A program made the position numbers and the translations under genes. Below the pieces are notes generated by a model. That model was not told where the DNA came from. It was given only the letters and a program-made list of their open reading frames with translations, and did not search any database. From Plazaster borealis (Eukaryota > Echinodermata > Asteroidea > Forcipulatida > Labidiasteridae): a stretch of DNA of 64,000 nucleotides. The stretch covers positions 7,422,501 through 7,486,500 of the forward strand of contig CM037462.1 in assembly GCA_021014325.1 (NCBI GenBank). Reading direction: 5' to 3'. Within the stretch, counting starts at the first letter, position 1. Each line of letters starts with the position of its first letter. Below are positions 44,339 through 55,510 of this stretch, piece after piece.

Positions 44339-44890
44339 CTAAAAAAGAAGGGAAAAACTACCATTACAAAATAATATTAACCACTTCAAGTAAGATTGTA
44401 TGCATTTGCCAAATATTTCTGGACTGGCTTACAGCGGAAATTTTATTATGACCAGAACAACTTCGGAGGGCCCTAATTTTTTTGCCAGCAAGCAGCCAGA
44501 CGGCCGATGGAAATATTAACCCTAACCAAAATAAATGCAACAATATGCAACAATGCAACAATATGCACCAAATGGTAAAAGTTGTAATCCGTTGCATTTG
44601 GCAGTCAACTCAGATGCCATTCTTTGACTGAATTTGTTGCATTTAGCAGTCAAGTGACTTCATATTGGTGTTGCATTTTGTTGTAGTCACCACTACACTT
44701 ATGTGCATACTGGTGCATTTAGCAGGGCAAACCCCCTTGCTCAGTCCTATCACAAACAACATGCCTGCACAATGCAACAAAACCCTTGTTGCATTTTGTT
44801 GCATTTGGCATGGTTCTCATTTCAACTGTGTTGCATTCTGTTGTATTTGGCAGGGTATGTGGAGGGACCCTGATGGGGGTTAGGGTTAAG
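44339..44890 (-). promoter_or_regulatory. Region upstream of the CTNS start exon with TGCATTT-GCA repeats
   Basis: Between 44520 and 44860 the motif TTGCATTTGGCAG or close variants (TTGCATTTAGCAGTCAA, GTGCATTTAGCAGGGCAA, TTGTATTTGGCAGGG) recurs about seven times at irregular spacing. Nearby are inverse forms such as AATGCAACAATATGCAACA. The non-coding first exon and promoter of CTNS should lie here or further right, but I cannot place a start site. Confidence 0.35.
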
Positions 44891-45149
44891 GAAAAAGGAG
44901 AACGTAAAGACATTGGGGCACTAGGTAACCACAGAGAGACTGTACGTCTGAGTAGGGAGAAACTTTGGATAAGGCACCTCTAGACCATTCAACTCCATGG
45001 TCTGAACATCCACTTGAAGGAAATGACTAACAACATTTTTTTGTCTTTGCCTTTTTCTTTTCCCACAGGTATCCCCCTTTTTAGTCTGTGCCATTTACTA
45101 ATTACATTGTACTATTTCTCCCTCTTCCCAACTTTTCAAATTTATAGCA

Positions 45150-45500
45150 AAAACAACATGATAGAATAATTATAAAAATGTATAAAAAACATTTATTTTG
45201 AAAAATATACCGACAACTGCCGACCATAAAGCCAAATAAAGTCCCACAGAGCATTTTGACATGGAGTCACTGCAGCAATCCCACAGATGGCTTTACCGTG
45301 ACACTGTACAGGTCACACTCCCATCAAATGTGGTACTACATGTACAGTACATGTATTTAGAATTGAGTTTTAACAGTTGTTTGCATACTTCCAATAACAA
45401 CCAAGGAAGGTAATTAGGACACCAGTTGTTACATTGCATTAGTTAGTTATTTTTTATCCAAAGAAAAAGCCATGAACCCGTGAAAACTGGTCACAGGAGG
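45150..45500. mobile_element. Decayed single-arm copy of the foldback element
   Basis: The order of landmarks (AGTCACTGCAG, GATGGCTTTACCGTGACAC, TTTGCATACTTCC, AAGGTAATTAGGACACCAGTTG, ATCCAAAGAAAAAGCCATGA) follows the left arm at 4380-4610 and then the sequence after the right arm at 5640. Heavily diverged. Confidence 0.6.
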
Positions 45501-45727
45501 TTATATTGCAAAATAGTGCAGTCTTAACGATTTATATCGAAATTTGGAGTTGTTATAAACTTTTATTGGTTGTCACTATCGACTGGAAACTTTACTCTCA
45601 ACATGTTGAAGCCTGATGACAGCACGATTTTTAAATAAAGGTACCTGGGGCCGATTTCACAAAGAGTAGTCTTATCTGAAGTTAGGACCAGTAACTGGTC
45701 TTAACTTAAGACTAGTTCTATCTCTTA

Positions 45728-46590
45728 GCATTGCCTAGGAAATTGAACAAATCAACGACGGTGATCAACATGGTTTTCAAGATGGCTGCTTTGTCAGATT
45801 GGAACAAATCTCTTGATGATCGGAATGGAACTGATACTATTTATTTAGATTTTGCAAAAGCTTTCAACTCGGTTTCACATGAAAGCCTACTGTATAAAAA
45901 TCAAGAGCAACATGTGCGGCATTATTGATGGCAAGCTTTATCTGTGGATAAAGTCCTTCCTAAACAATTGTCACCAGTGGGTTGTTTTGAGGAACGGCCG
46001 AGTCTTCTTTTGGGCTTCAGTCATTAGCGGGGTACCCCAAGGACCAATCCTCAGGCCACTACTTTTTTATTGTCAATGATCTTCCCCACTGTGTCACTAA
46101 TTCTGCCAAGATGTTCGCCAACGATACTAAACTCTATAGTCAAATTAAAGGAACATTACAGAATTGGTTTTTGCTGACAAAACAGTGTAAGCACTTTATA
46201 TAATCCACCATATACATAAACTGACAAACCTGTAGAAGTTTGAGATCGATCGGCCATCTGGGTCACGAGAAAATAGCGAAAAACCGATTAAACATTTGCA
46301 TGTTTTATACAATGCATGAATAAAACACTCATGAGCGATATACTCCAATCGGAAATTAGTTTTATTTATTTCTCATCAAATATGGCATTTCAGACAGAAA
46401 TATTTCTAGGGATGTTTTCTACTATCATCATCATTAGACCGTGTAAGTTTTATGTAAATCTGTAATCTTAAAGAAAATTTTAATTACCAGTTCTGTAACG
46501 TTCCTTTAAGAACAAGAATGACTACAATTCACAAGATTTAAATGCACCAAAGCCTCAATTCCCAAAGCCTGGGCGAGCTTCACTTGGTTT
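45728..46590 (+). pseudogene. LINE reverse transcriptase fragment D
   Basis: Reading across frames gives TDTIYLDFAKAFNSVSHE near 45835, then LYLWIKSFLNN, VISGVPQGPIL near 46023 and MFANDTKLYSQI near 46110. These are RT blocks of a Jockey/CR1-type LINE, with FANDT in place of YADDT. Stops and shifts near 45790, 45905 and 46070 inactivate it. It is split by a TTAA MITE at 46145; coding similarity resumes in frame on the far side for a short distance. Confidence 0.75.
46145..46509 (+). mobile_element. TTAA-type MITE, family T4, inserted in LINE D
   Basis: Bounded by TTAA at 46145-46148 and 46506-46509. The ends are AGGAACATTACAGAATTGG and CCAGTTCTGTAACGTTCCT. Deleting the element plus one TTAA restores a continuous reading of LINE D, which proves the target duplication. 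Confidence 0.9.
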
Positions 46591-46983
46591 ATTCTTGGTT
46601 TACCCTGCCTCCTGACCACCAAGTTTCGTCTTATTGTAAGGCGCATTCCCGCATTTGATCATTTTTAATATGAAAAATGCGTGGTTAAATTATATAAGTA
46701 AAAATAACATATTATCTTTTCATTGTCTTGTGCATTATGAAGCAATTCAACAAAAAACAGGACACTTTCAACAGTTTTGTGAGCATGTTTTATTCTGATC
46801 GAGAAAAAAAAACGCTCAGTACCGCAGTGGGTATTCCATCGTACTGCTGTTTACTGTCACATTGTCACTATATGACTTGGATCTCGCCCCTTTTCAGCAC
46901 GGTCAACGGAAATCCATATACCTGTCCATCGAGAACGGGTGACCGCGTAGACGGTAGTAACTGGGGCACAGTACTCCTTTATT

Positions 46984-48944
46984 TATATAACGTCATGATG
47001 ACGTCATCAGGTGTCGAATTACAAGGTTTTAAAAGTTGAAAAATGACCATTTGGTATTCGCTGTATCTCATTGAATTTAAAAGCTATGATGTTCATTGTT
47101 GGGCATGTGACAGATCAAGACTGGGGCTAAATTTGAAAAGTTAACGTCAAAATCGTATGACCTTTTCTTCAAGGTCATGCCCCTAGGTCAAAGTTTGCCT
47201 TTGGGTTTTTTTCTTGAAAAACATCATTTTCGGGCTTATCTACAGCATAACTCAAGATTGAAATTGAATTTTACATTGAAACTCATCAAACATTTGAACC
47301 CAAATATCAAGACGACACAAACTTGATGATGTCATGATGGCGTCATCAGGTATTGAATTACAATGAATCAAAGTTTAATATTTGTAAACAAATCATTACT
47401 CTTGAACCACAAATTGGATTTTTACAATCTATACATCATCGGATAGGTCGTTAAACGTTCAACAAACGCTACACAAAGTATGACCCTATATGACCTTGAC
47501 TTCCGGTTCAAACCGGAAGTTGAAAAATTCACAAAATTCTTATCTCAAAAACCACGTATTTTTTTATCAAAGTTTTTGCATCAGGTGATAGATGATTGAG
47601 CCTGCTCAAACTTTTGCACAGACATGACAACATTTTGACTTTCACATCTGGTCAAAACAAGACGTTAAAGCCAACGTTGGTTAAAGCGCACGTGTCTCTT
47701 GACGTGACTCACGTTGACAACGCACGACGGCACGACAATGTATTAACACATGTAGGCCCTGCAAACACGCTGACATGCACGTAGCACGTGTTGTGTATAG
47801 TCTTGGTTCCAAGACGCTCCAGTTGAAGACTAATGTGTGTACTGTACAGCTACATGTATTAATACATTTAGCGTGACTGTGCAATATACAAAGAAACAAC
47901 GAGCGAAAAATTCACTGTTTGAAAATGTCATAACTCCTGAACCACACATTGGATATTAACAATCCATACATCATCTGAAAGGTCTTAATAAACTTAACAC
48001 GCGCTACACAAAGTGTGACCCTGTTTGACCTTGAATTCCAGTTCAAACCGGAAAGAGAAATTTAGTATTTAAACAAATCTTAACTTCTGAACAACTCATT
48101 CGATTTTTACAATCTATTCATCATTGGGAAAGTATGTAACAATTTTAGAAACTATATACAGAATGTGACCCCAGTTGACCTTTACTTCCTGTTCAAACCG
48201 GAAGATGAAATTTAATATTTGAAAAAATCAAAACTCCTGAACCACACATTGGATTTTTATAATCTATACATCATCAGAAAGGGCTCCAAAGATTTAAGAA
48301 ACGCTACACACTGTGACCTCACTTGACTTTGACTTCCGGTTCAAAGTGGAAGTTAATGTTTCAACAAATCGTTACTTCTAAACAACACATTGGATTTTTA
48401 CAATCTATACATTATTGGAAAAGCATGTAACAACTTATGAAACAATACACAGAATGTGACCTCATTTGACCTTGACTTCCCGTTCAAACCGGATGATGAA
48501 ATTTAATACTTGAAAAGATCATAACTCCTGTACCGCACAATGAATTTTTACAATCTTTACATCATTAGAAAGGTCTTTAAAATTCCAACAAGCGCTAAAC
48601 AAAATGTGACTCTTTTGACCTTGACTTTTGGTTCAAATCGGAAGTTGAAGTTTAATATTTTAACTAATTAACACTCCTTAATTAACCAGACATTGTTTTT
48701 TAAAATGTGTACACCATTGTTAAGGTCTTCAGAAAGTCAACAAACGCTGCTTAAAGTGTGAACCCTTTTGACCTTGACTTCCAGTTCAAACCGGAAGTTG
48801 AATTTTTATAATGAACAAATCTAACTCCTAAACCAGATGTTGGATTGATAAGGTAACTTGTCGACACCAAATCATTCACTCATAATTTGATGACATTACT
48901 CTCGAACACCTTGTTTTTGTAACCAACAAAAACTGAATATCTAG
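46984..48944 (+). mobile_element. Helentron-like element H1
   Basis: The 3' end is CGAACACC, GTTTTTG/CAAAAAC hairpin, then CTAG (48941-48944) and TTTT. The body contains ATGATGACGTCATCAGGTGT, the CCTTTTCTTCAAGGTCA segment, a segment with CCTGCTCAAACTTTTGCACA, then seven satellite units. The 5' end is missing or truncated near 46980. Confidence 0.65.
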
Positions 48945-50639
48945 TTTTCTTCTTCATCTTCTTCTTCCCCGGAACTCTTCTCCAGAACAGAACTCAAAAA
49001 AGAAATTTAATTGAACCTTGAAACCTGGCATATACTTGAACCTTAACATGAGCACGGTACTTGCACAATTTCGTCATGATGACGTCATCAGGTGTCGAAT
49101 TACAAGGTTTTTAAAGTTGAAAAATGATCATTTGGTATTTGCTGTATCTCATTGAATATGAAAGCTATGATGTTCATAATTGGGCATGTGATAGATCAAG
49201 ACTGGGGCTACATTTCAAAAGTTAACGTAAAAATCGTATGACCTTTTCTTCAAGGTCAAGCCCCTAGGTCAATGTTTGCCTTTGGTTTTTTTCTTGAAAA
49301 ACATCATTTTCGGGCTTATCTACGGCATAACTCAAGATTGAAATTGAATTTTACATTGAAACTCATCAGACATTTGAACCTAAATATCAAGACGACACAA
49401 ACTTGATGATGTCATGATGACGTCATTAGGTATTGAATTACATTAAATCAAAGTTTAATATTTGAAAAAAAATCATAACTCATGAACGACATGTTGGATT
49501 TTTACAATCTATACATCATCGGAAAGTTTGTTAAAGGTTCAACAAACGCTACACAGAAAGTGACCCCAGTTGACCTTGACTTCCGGTTCAACCCAGAAAT
49601 TTAAAATTTCATAATATTCGTATCTCAAAAACCACTTATCATTTCAGCATAATTTTTGCATCAGATTGTAGAAAGTTGAGCCTGCTCAAACTTTTGCACA
49701 GAAATAACAACATTTTGACATTTACATCTTGTCTTATGACCACCGTCATTAAAGCGCACGTTTGTGTTGACCCATTTTGATAACGCGAGTTACTGTTATG
49801 GCGCGTGTACAACATAAACATGCATATTGAACGTGTAGTTCAGTTTACATCAACTACATGTAGGAATACATTTAGCATCGCTGGATGTTACCTTGTATAT
49901 TGCGCACCCCGGCATAAAGATAATCCATGTAGTACTTGAAAAATTCGTAACTCCTGAACCACACATTGGATTTTTACAATCTATACATCATCTGAAAGGT
50001 CTTTATAAAACCTAACTTACGCTACACTTATTGTGACCCCGTTTGACCCTGACTTCCGGTTCAAAGCGGAAGTTGAAATTTAATGTTTCAAAATTCATAA
50101 TTCCTGAACCACACAACGGATTTTTACAATCTATACATCATTGGACAAGTATGTAACAACTTAATAAACGATATACAGAATGTGACCCCAATTGACCTTT
50201 ACTTCCTGTTCAAACCGGAAGATGAAATTTAATATTTGAAAAAATCAGAACTCCTGAACCACACATTGGATTTTTATCATCTACATGTATACACCATCAG
50301 AAAGGGCTCCAAAGATTTAAGAAACGCTACACAATGTGACCTCATTTGACCTTAACTTCCGGTTCAAACCGGAAAGTGAAAGTTAATGTTTCAACAAATT
50401 GTTGGAGGTTTACAATCAATACACCATCTAAAATGTCTTCATAAACTAAACGCGCTACACAAAATGTGACCCCTATTTGACCTTGACTTCCGGTCAAAAC
50501 CGGAAGTTGATGTTAATTTTTTTTGAAAAATTCATAACTCCTGAACCAGGAATTGGATTGATAAGGTATAATGACCTATTCATTCAATCACTCACCACGA
50601 ACACCATGTTTTTATAGTAAACAAAAATTCAATGTCTAG
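48945..50639 (+). mobile_element. Helentron-like element H2, without its own 5' hairpin
   Basis: It starts in a pyrimidine tract (TTTTCTTCTTCATCTTCTTC) right after the H1 end, then follows the same body order as H1. It ends with ACGAACACCATG, a hairpin and CTAG at 50636-50639 followed by TTG. The absence of a 5' hairpin fits an H1-type element inserted near its 5' end. Confidence 0.65.
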
Positions 50640-50650
50640 TTGTTTTTTTA

Positions 50651-51764
50651 GGTGTTCGGCTAACGGCCGAAAACCTATTGTTATTGTACTGTTTTTTTTT
50701 TTTCCGTGTCTTCTTTTTCCCACCGTACCTTCTCGGCAGGATTTCAGAAAAAGTATAACTCGTAGAGACTTGAAACTTGTCATGTACTTAGACCTTAGTG
50801 TATAGACGAAACAGGAACATTTTCGGGATGATGACGTCATCGATGACGTCATAACATTAAAAAAAAAACAAAAAAAAAACGAGAAATATTGTAAATCGTC
50901 ATATCTAGAGAACCATAAATCATAAAGACAAGATCTTTACTTCATATGTAAGTTCAACATTCCTTTTACAACTCTTACACAGAATGTGACCCCATGTGAC
51001 CTTTACTTCCGGTCGAAACCGGACGTTGAAGGTTTTTTTTGAAGAAACGTTATATCTTATAAACTAAAGATGCTACACACTTAATCATTAAATCATCTGA
51101 AGGCCCTTGAACAGTTCTACAAATCTTATCTTTCATTAGGTGTGACCCCATATGACCTTTACTTCCGGTCGAAACCGGAAGTTGAATTTTCTTTCATAAC
51201 GAAAACTCGTCATATCTCATGAACTATAAATGTTTGAGACTTAAAACTTACTAAGTAATTAGATCTTTGTGTTTAAATATAAATGTGTGTATTTCAGTTT
51301 GATGATGTCATCGATGACGTCATAACAATAAATCAACGTTTAATATTAAAAAAAAACATATTTAAAGAACCGTAATTGCTTCATGTAAGATATTTGCACC
51401 ATATAAAAGCCCTTGCCGTCCTCTACAATTCACGTACAAAGTGTGACCCTATATGACCTTTACTTCCGGTCGAAAACGGAAGTTCAAATTTCATAATTCA
51501 AAAGTTCATATATCATTAACTAAGAAGGTTGCAGTCTTGAAATTTACCATGTACTTAGATCTTAGTGTGTAGATGACACCCACATTTTTTCGGTATGATG
51601 ACGTCATCAATGACGTCACAACATTTAATCAACGTTTAATATTTAAAAAAATCCATATCTGAAGAATTATTATTGCTACATACTTTTCATTTCACCAGCT
51701 ATGCTAATTTCAACAGGTCTACCAAACACCCTGTTTTTTGATGTCACAAAAACTGAATTTCTAG
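50651..51764 (+). mobile_element. Helentron-like element H3, complete
   Basis: The 5' hairpin GGTGTTCGGC/GCCGAAAACC starts at 50651. The 3' part has AAACACC (partial inverse of GGTGTT), a GTTTTTT/CAAAAAC hairpin and CTAG at 51761-51764, then TT. It contains three satellite units of a diverged type (CTTCCGGTCGAAACCGGAAG) and several TGACGTCA palindromes. 1.1 kb, non-coding. Confidence 0.7.
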
Positions 51765-53457
51765 TTCTTCTCCACTCTTCTTCCACCAAACTCTTCTCTA
51801 CAGCATAACTCAAGATTGAAATTGAATTGAACATTGAAACTTGGCACACACTTGAACCTTAACATGAGCATGGCACATGAACAATTTCATCATTATGACG
51901 TCATCAGGTGTCGAATTACAAGGTTTTTAAAGTTGAAAAATGACCATTTGGTATTTGCTGTATCTCATTGAATATGAAAGCTATGATGTTCATAATTGGG
52001 CATGTGATAGATCAAGACTGGGGCTACATTTCAAAAGTTAACATCAAAATCGTATGACCTTTTCTTCGAAATCATACCCCTAGGTCGAAGTTTGCCTTTG
52101 GGTTTTTTTCTTGAAAAATATAATTTTCGGGCTTATTTACGGCATAACTCAAGATTGAAATTGAATTTTACATTGAAACTCATCAGACATTTGAACCTAA
52201 ATATCAAGACGACACAAACTTGATGATGTCATGATGACGTCATCAGGTATTGAATTACATCAAAACAAAGTTTAATATTTGAAAAAAAATCATAACTCAT
52301 GAACGACATGTTGGATTTTTACAATCTATACATCATCGGAAAGTTCGTTAAAGGTCCAACAGACGCTACACAGAAAGTGACCCCATTTGACCTTGACTTC
52401 CGGTTCAACCCGGAAATTTAAAATTTCATAAAATTCGTATCTCAAAAACTATTTATCATTTCAGCATAATTTTAGCATCAGGTTGTAGAACGTTGAGCCT
52501 GCTCAAACTTTTGCACAGAAATAACAACATTTTGACATTTACATCTTGTCTTATAACCAACGGCATTAAAGCGCACGTTTGTGTTGACCCACTTTGATAA
52601 CGCGAGATAGTGTAATAGCACGTGTACAGATACGGGTATATTGAACGTGTAGTTCGGTTTACATCAACTACACGTAGGAATACATTTAGCATCGCTGCAT
52701 GTTACCTTGTATTGCGCACCCCGGCATAAAGATAATCCATGTAATACTTGAAAAATTCGTAACTCCTGAACCACACATTGGATTTTTATAATCTATACAT
52801 CATCTGAAAGGTCTTTATAAAACCTAACATACGCTATACTTATTGTGACCCCGTTTGACCCTGACTTTCGGTTCAAAACGGAAGTTGAAATTTAATGTTT
52901 CAAAATTCATAATTCCTGAACCACACAATGGATTTTTACAATCTATACAAGTATGTAAAAACTTAACAAACGATATACAGAATGTGACCCCAATTGACCT
53001 TTACTTCCTGTTCAAACCGGAAAATGAAATTTAATATTTGAAAAAATCAGAACTCCTGAACCACACATTGGATTTTTATCATCTATACATCATCAGAAAG
53101 GGCTCCAAAGATTTAAGAAACGCTATACACTGTGACCTCATTTGACATTGACTTCCGGTTCAAAACGGAATTTGAAACTTTATAGTTGAAAAAATCATAA
53201 CTTCTGAACCAAATGTTGGATGTTTACAATCCATCCATCATCTAAAAGCTCTTCATAAACTAATCCTGCACTACACAAAATGTGACCCTACTTGACATTG
53301 ACCTCCGGTCCAAACCGGAAGTTGATGTATACGTTTTGTAAAATTCATAACTCTTGAACCAGGCATTGGATTGATAAGGTTAAATGTCGTTACGTATTCA
53401 ATCAATCGCTCACCACGAACACCTTGTTTTTGTAGTAAACAAAAACTCAATGTCTAG
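51765..53457 (+). mobile_element. Helentron-like element H4, without its own 5' hairpin
   Basis: It begins with CTTCTCCACTCTTCTTCCAC and CATAACTCAAGATTGAAATT directly after H3. Its body is about 95 percent like H2. It ends CGAACACC, GTTTTTG/CAAAAAC hairpin and CTAG (53454-53457), then TT. Confidence 0.65.
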
Positions 53458-53637
53458 TTAAGAATATAATTTAAGTTTTTTGTTCAGTTCCACCTCCCCT
53501 CCTCAGTCGGCCCCTAGGCCTCCTTGTTAAACTTGCTCGCAGATTATTTTGGAGTACCTTCCTGCCTCCATGCGTGCAGTACCAGTCATGAAGTACCAGC
53601 AGAAGAACCAAGTCAGCAAGTGTGTGGATGTTCCGCC

Positions 53638-54099
53638 CTAGCCCCATTAATAGTGCCAAATTCTCTGGACTTCCTCCGATCCTTGGCCCTACGCCCATGT
53701 ACCTCCAGGAGGTGACATTTGTTTTCGAAAAGAAATTCACATTTTTATGCCAAGATTTTTTCCCCAGTTGTCACTTATTGTAGCTCATTTGTGGACAGCA
53801 CATTAAGTCGAAAAAGAGTTCGCTCGTTTTGGTGTAATTTATGAAGAAAATCGGCGGCGCCATGAACACCTTACTTTAGCCCACGAACCGCGCGCTATTG
53901 GCGAGTTGAATGAGTGGGTCGTCGGCCGTGCTTTGCGTGAAAGGTAAACGAGAAACGTCTTGCACCAAGACTAGCGCATTAGCAAACATCGCAGATGCCG
54001 GGCAGTCAAACCGTGTCAGTAACTCCTCCTGGAGGTACATGGGTGTAGGGCCAAGGATCGGAGGAAGTCCAGAGAATTTGGCGCCATTAATGGGGCTAG
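53638..54099. repeat. 75-bp inverted repeat around a 310-bp spacer
   Basis: The arm at 53638-53713 (CCCCATTAATAGTGCCAAAT to CATGTACCTCCAGGAGG) is the near-exact reverse complement of 54025-54099. Both arms keep the same open reading, PINxAKFSGLPPILGPTPMY, on + in the left arm and on - in the right arm. The minus frame 54136-53876 (86 codons, starting ATG) covers the right arm, but I recognise no protein. Confidence 0.75.
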
Positions 54100-54139
54100 T
54101 TACGCCCAAACTGTAGTTGCTTCCTCCATGTTCCAACTA

Positions 54140-54700
54140 TAGGGTGCGTTCGATTAGCTTACACGTGTAAGTAAAACTTACACGAGAGCGTTCGATTAGC
54201 CATCACATGATACTCGTGTCTGCCCCGGTGTCAGCCATCACAGCCCCAGCTCGCGAGCGGGTCTCTGGTGGATGCCCGGGTGTAATGACGTAGTTTCCGG
54301 CTGCAGGCGTATCATACCAAGATGGCTGGGGACAAGTTGAAGTCGATGCGAGTACAAAAACTACAAATTAATACACAGATTTATCGTCTATGAAACAATT
54401 ATGGCAAATGGAAAGGAAATGTATTTCCTGAAAAACAAACAGTTGGTGAGGTGTACAAATTATGAATGATATAATTAGTTTTGTCGTCTCGGACATCGAC
54501 ATTTTCCAATTGAGCAGGCGACGGAAATGACGGAGCTGTCTGTTTACACTTTTTAAAGTCGCGCTGCTACGCAACAACCTTTGACCTTAATTTTCCCAGA
54601 GTGCCAAGTGAAACACTGCAGCGTTCGATTAGCCTCGTTTCGTGGCTACCACGAGTGTAGGTCCCCGGTACACACGGGGAAGCTAATTGAACGCACCCTA
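54140..54700. mobile_element. TA-target transposon, non-autonomous
   Basis: The ends GGGTGCGTTCGATTAGCTT and AAGCTAATTGAACGCACCC, each bounded by TA, are inverted repeats. GCGTTCGATTAGCC also occurs inside at 54188 and 54622. 560 bp, no transposase frame. Confidence 0.85.
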
Positions 54701-54895
54701 GTCACATGACTCAAGTTGGGACCAGTCCCAACTTTTAAAGACTATTGTCTATGTCACGTGTATGTTGGGACGATTGCCAAGCATGTCTAGGAAGTTTGGA
54801 CGGAACAGCGACTAGAAAAGTAGAAGAAGAAGCCCAGTCAGTAGACTCCTCGAGCTCCGGTTGCTACACCTTCCTCCATGATCAGTGTAGTTAGC

Positions 54896-55510
54896 TTAAC
54901 CCTTTCAGCCCCAATGGCGACTTTAGTCGACTGTGCACTATACCCTGCTTGAGCCCCAATGGCGACTTTAGTCACCCAAAATAACAAACAAAAAGCACTC
55001 AAGCCTGAGCACAAAGGCCAATTGTTAAACAGCTGTGGTTTTGTCCATGTTCACCCTCCATACCCAAGCTTACCATCATTGGAAAGAGAAAGGTCGGATC
55101 TTTCCAATGATGGTAAAATATAATGGTGTTGCTATTATGCAATCACTTCAAATTGGACTGGAAAGATCCGAAATGCTATGGAGCGCCATATGGTTGTGTT
55201 GTGTGCAAAAAAGTGTTTGGGTTTACAGAACACACTGGGGAAACAAAGACCAAGAACTTGGTCATTTATTGGCTGATTTCAATGATTTTCAAATTATATG
55301 AAAGGAAATTTAATAAGTAAGAGTATTTGTTATTACTCATTATTTTCTAAAATGAAATCTTCAAGGTAATAATAGAGTTTGTAAAATCGATCTTTCAACA
55401 CAAGCTTCCTGTTGACTTGTGTGAGAATGTGTGTTTCACGCTTGAGCGGTCAAACAACGTGGGCCCCAGCAGTTGTTTATGTCAAAAGAACTTGGGGCTG
55501 AAAGGGTTAA
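54896..55510 (+). mobile_element. TTAA-type MITE, family T3, copy 2
   Basis: TTAA at both ends, with termini CCCTTTCAGCCCCAA and TTGGGGCTGAAAGGG. About 150 bp longer than the copy at 43197. Its central part (GATCCGAAATGCTATGGAGC and GGGTTTACAGAACACACTGG) can be read as a short protein in both copies, but there is no intact frame. Confidence 0.9.

Larger units (their letters stand above)
47500..53340 (+). repeat. Satellite units inside the Helentron-like stack, about 150 bp each
   Basis: About 20 units in several runs, each with TGACCCCATTTGACCTTGAC, then CTTCCGGTTCAAACCGGAAG, an AT-rich linker, ATAACTCCTGAACCACACAT and TGGATTTTTACAATCTATAC. Palindromes occur near 47508, 48040, 48188, 48340, 48480, 48630, 48780, 49580, 50060, 50210, 50355, 50490, 51010, 51168, 51466, 52400, 52868, 53010, 53155 and 53305. 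No reading frame is kept. Confidence 0.9.

Noticed and set aside
44665..44883. Repeat-containing open frame (LHFVAFC-like units)
   Set aside because: The apparent peptide repeats come from the TTGCATTTRGCA motif cluster, with no conserved frame between copies.
47500..53340. Regular repeats with palindromes, superficially CRISPR-like
   Set aside because: Units are 150 bp, diverged along their whole length and have no unique equal-length spacers. The setting is eukaryotic with split genes; this is a transposon-borne satellite.
53876..54136. 86-codon minus frame starting with ATG as a host gene
   Set aside because: It overlaps one arm of an inverted repeat and begins at the border of a TA-target transposon. 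No splice partner or family was recognised, so it is kept only as a note under the inverted repeat.
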